16,530 nt of DNA. Origin: Bdellovibrio sp. (GTDB lineage: Bacteria > Bdellovibrionota > UBA1018). The notes under the pieces are model-generated. The model was not told the origin of the DNA. It did no database searches and saw only the letters and a list, made by a program, of their open reading frames with translations. Below, piece by piece: positions 15,009 through 16,530 of the stretch. The stretch spans positions 1-16,530 of the forward strand of contig JACRAO010000126.1 of assembly GCA_016213345.1 (NCBI GenBank). The letters run 5' to 3'. Numbering within the stretch: the stretch's first letter is position 1; each line of letters starts with the position of its first letter. Position numbers and translations under genes: made by a program.

Positions 15009-15455
15009 ATGGAAATTATAAAAAAAGCGTTATTTTTACTTCTATTTATTGGATTAGGAAGTACTGTTTTTGCGCAAACAAAAAAACTCGAGGTTTATCC
15101 AGCTATTGAAGCAGATGAAGCTAAAACAGAGGAAACTGTATTGTCAAAAAATTCTATTTTAAATTCTTCTAGTTCTTCTTTTGACTCAATGTCAAAAAAT
15201 TCTTTTGACTCAGTGTCAAATGATCAAGTTGATTCAATAGCTAATCGGCTAAAAATAGTCGAAACACTTATCCGCAATTTTAAACGTGCTTATGACTATC
15301 GCATATTGACAACGAAAGAACTTGAACTGATTGTAAAAAATTTACAGAAAAATAAATTACTGCAAAATAAAATAGTATCTACGCCAGAGCCAGAGGATGT
15401 CCATGCGGATCAAACAAACTCATTGGCACCAATGCCACCTCCTGCGCAAGAATAA
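15009..15455 (+). CDS. Small exported protein with octapeptide repeats, unknown function
   Basis: The product has 148 residues; the family is not recognised. Residues 1-22 are a Sec signal peptide (KKALFLLLFIGLGSTVFA, cleavage before QTKK). Residues 45-75 are Ser/Asn-rich and contain short tandem repeats of the type FDSMSKNS / FDSVSNDQ / VDSIANRL. At DNA level two 24-bp copies stand side by side at 15177-15200 and 15201-15224 (21 of 24 identical). From about residue 78 a helical, probably coiled stretch follows (RLKIVETLIRNFKRAYDYRI, LTTKELELIVKNLQKNKLLQ), and the C-terminus is acidic then Pro-rich (APMPPPAQE). AGGTGAT precedes the ATG. The beta-propeller lipoprotein gene starts 36 nt after its stop, so the two are probably co-transcribed. 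Confidence 0.7.
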   Translation: MEIIKKALFLLLFIGLGSTVFAQTKKLEVYPAIEADEAKTEETVLSKNSILNSSSSSFDSMSKNSFDSVSNDQVDSIANRLKIVETLIRNFKRAYDYRILTTKELELIVKNLQKNKLLQNKIVSTPEPEDVHADQTNSLAPMPPPAQE

Positions 15456-15491
15456 TAGTGAAAAACTTATCATTATGGAGTACGAAAAAGA

Positions 15492-16530
15492 ATGGCAAGA
15501 TTTTTTGCATTCTGTGTTTTATTTTTTGGTTGTACTAGACCTCAAGTTTTCACTCATCAAGACAAGTTACTTAAAGAATTAAAATTCTCTGAAGAAAGAC
15601 ATTTTAAAAGTATTAGTCAGCTGACATTTGGTGGAACTAACGCAGAAGCTTATTGGTCTTATGATGGAAAGTGGTTAACGTTTCAACATAAGGGCAAAGG
15701 CATTTTATTAAAAAATGGACGAGAGCTTCAGTGTGATCAAATATTTACCATTAGATCTGATGGTTCTGATGTACAGCAAATTTCAAATGGAAAGGGACGC
15801 ACTACTTGTTCTTATTTTTTTCCTGAAAATGATAGAATTCTTTTTAGTAGTACTTTTGCATTTGATGAAAACTGTCCCCCTCGTCCCGATATGAGTCGTG
15901 GCTATGTGTGGCCAGTTTATCCAACTTATATGTTCTATTCTACTACTCTTACAGGACAGGACTTAAAACTATTAGAACCAAATTCTCCCAAATCATACAA
16001 TGCTGAGATGGTGACTTGCTACAATGGTGCAGTTTTATTTACAAGTGATCGAATTGGTGATTTAGAGTTGTATAGTGCAAAATTAGACAAAAAAAACACC
16101 AAGATCACTAATATAAAACGTCTTACCTACTCAGTTGGCTACGACGGAGGCGGAGTGTTCTCCCCAGATTGTATGCAAATAGCATGGCGTGCTTCTCGAC
16201 TAAAAACAAAATCTGAAATTTCCGATTATAAAGAATTATTAAAAAACCATTTAGTCCGACCAACAGCTTTAGAGATCTGGACAGCAAATACGGATGGCTC
16301 TCAGAAAAGGCAAGTTACAAATTTAGGTGTTGCAAGCTTTGCCCCAGCCTTTACTCACGATGGTAAAAAAATTATTTTTTCAGCAAATTCTCATGATCCA
16401 AAAGGAAGGCAGTTTGATTTATATTTGATAAATTTGGACGGGTCTGGTTTAGAGCAAATTACTTTTTCAAAAAGTTTTGATAGTTTTCCCATGTTTTCAC
16501 CGGATGGGAAATACTTGTCTTTTTCTTCTA
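15492..16530 (+). CDS. TolB/PD40-type beta-propeller lipoprotein, partial
   Basis: The frame is open from the ATG at 15492 to the window edge (346 residues seen, 3' end missing). A very short lipoprotein signal (MARFFAFCVLFFGC, Cys14) suggests surface or periplasmic anchoring. At least five PD40 (WD40-like) blades can be read: AYWSYDGKWLTFQ (53-65), SYFFPENDRILFSS (107-120), GVFSPDCMQIAWRAS (221-235), PAFTHDGKKIIFSAN (285-299) and PMFSPDGKYLSFSS (333-346). They are interleaved with QIFTIRSDGSDVQQIS- and DLYLINLDGSGLEQIT-type strands, the TolB repeat pattern. Cysteines at 81, 106, 128, 176 and 227 could make disulfides. It is not TolB itself, which is not a lipoprotein and sits in the tol-pal operon. 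Propellers of this kind bind proteins or ligands; the role is unknown. GGAG at 15477-15480 is 11 nt upstream. Confidence 0.87.
   Translation, partial: MARFFAFCVLFFGCTRPQVFTHQDKLLKELKFSEERHFKSISQLTFGGTNAEAYWSYDGKWLTFQHKGKGILLKNGRELQCDQIFTIRSDGSDVQQISNGKGRTTCSYFFPENDRILFSSTFAFDENCPPRPDMSRGYVWPVYPTYMFYSTTLTGQDLKLLEPNSPKSYNAEMVTCYNGAVLFTSDRIGDLELYSAKLDKKNTKITNIKRLTYSVGYDGGGVFSPDCMQIAWRASRLKTKSEISDYKELLKNHLVRPTALEIWTANTDGSQKRQVTNLGVASFAPAFTHDGKKIIFSANSHDPKGRQFDLYLINLDGSGLEQITFSKSFDSFPMFSPDGKYLSFSS

Noticed and set aside
15177..15224. Possible CRISPR or other repeat array
   Set aside because: Only two adjacent copies with no spacers, inside a coding frame, in phase with octapeptide repeats.
15397..15582. 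61-codon plus-strand frame overlapping the end of the small exported protein gene
   Set aside because: It overlaps both the upstream gene and the signal peptide of the propeller lipoprotein in another frame; the lipoprotein frame has the clear protein features.

Overview
The window looks like chromosome of a low-GC diderm (Gram-negative-type) bacterium, most likely one of the groups formerly placed in Deltaproteobacteria, such as Bdellovibrionota. This rests on lipobox-type lipoproteins, a LolB-like protein beside a long TPR lipoprotein, a PHA/PHB-type regulator, an outer-membrane beta-barrel and a proteobacterial-style GroES/GroEL pair. The taxon is an inference; there is no rRNA or other taxonomic marker.

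Layout. (1) Positions 1-4110, minus strand: a TPR lipoprotein, a LolB-like lipoprotein, then an oligopeptide-type ABC transporter binding lipoprotein that runs off the left edge. A 179-bp near-perfect palindrome lies between the last two. (2) Positions 4491-9923, plus strand: a small PhaR-like regulator, an outer-membrane beta-barrel protein, a small secreted protein, then a tightly spaced pair made of a class I aminotransferase and a large, atypical transketolase-family enzyme. (3) Positions 9924-11166 are a genomic scar. They hold a palindromic repeat cluster, an AAA-type ATPase that has lost its P-loop end and probably its C-terminus, and the 5' end of an insertion sequence with a truncated transposase. 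(4) Positions 11167-14679, minus strand: a lipoprotein with a LamG-like C-terminal domain, a strong terminator, then groEL and groES. (5) Positions 15009-16530, plus strand: a small exported repeat-bearing protein and a TolB/PD40-type beta-propeller lipoprotein that runs off the right edge.

Working together. groES-groEL is a classic two-gene operon with its own candidate promoter and terminator. No CIRCE element is visible, so its heat-shock control is not the HrcA type. The TPR and LolB-like genes probably act at the cell envelope; a TPR gene upstream of lolB is also known from Pseudomonas. The aminotransferase and transketolase genes are 12 nt apart and probably co-transcribed. Five predicted lipoproteins and three other exported proteins make this an envelope-rich stretch.

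I see no convincing new defence or mobile system. The best leads are the 179-bp palindrome, the four-site repeat cluster at the ATPase scar, the transketolase with GEG in place of GDG, and the palindrome inside the groE promoter spacer.
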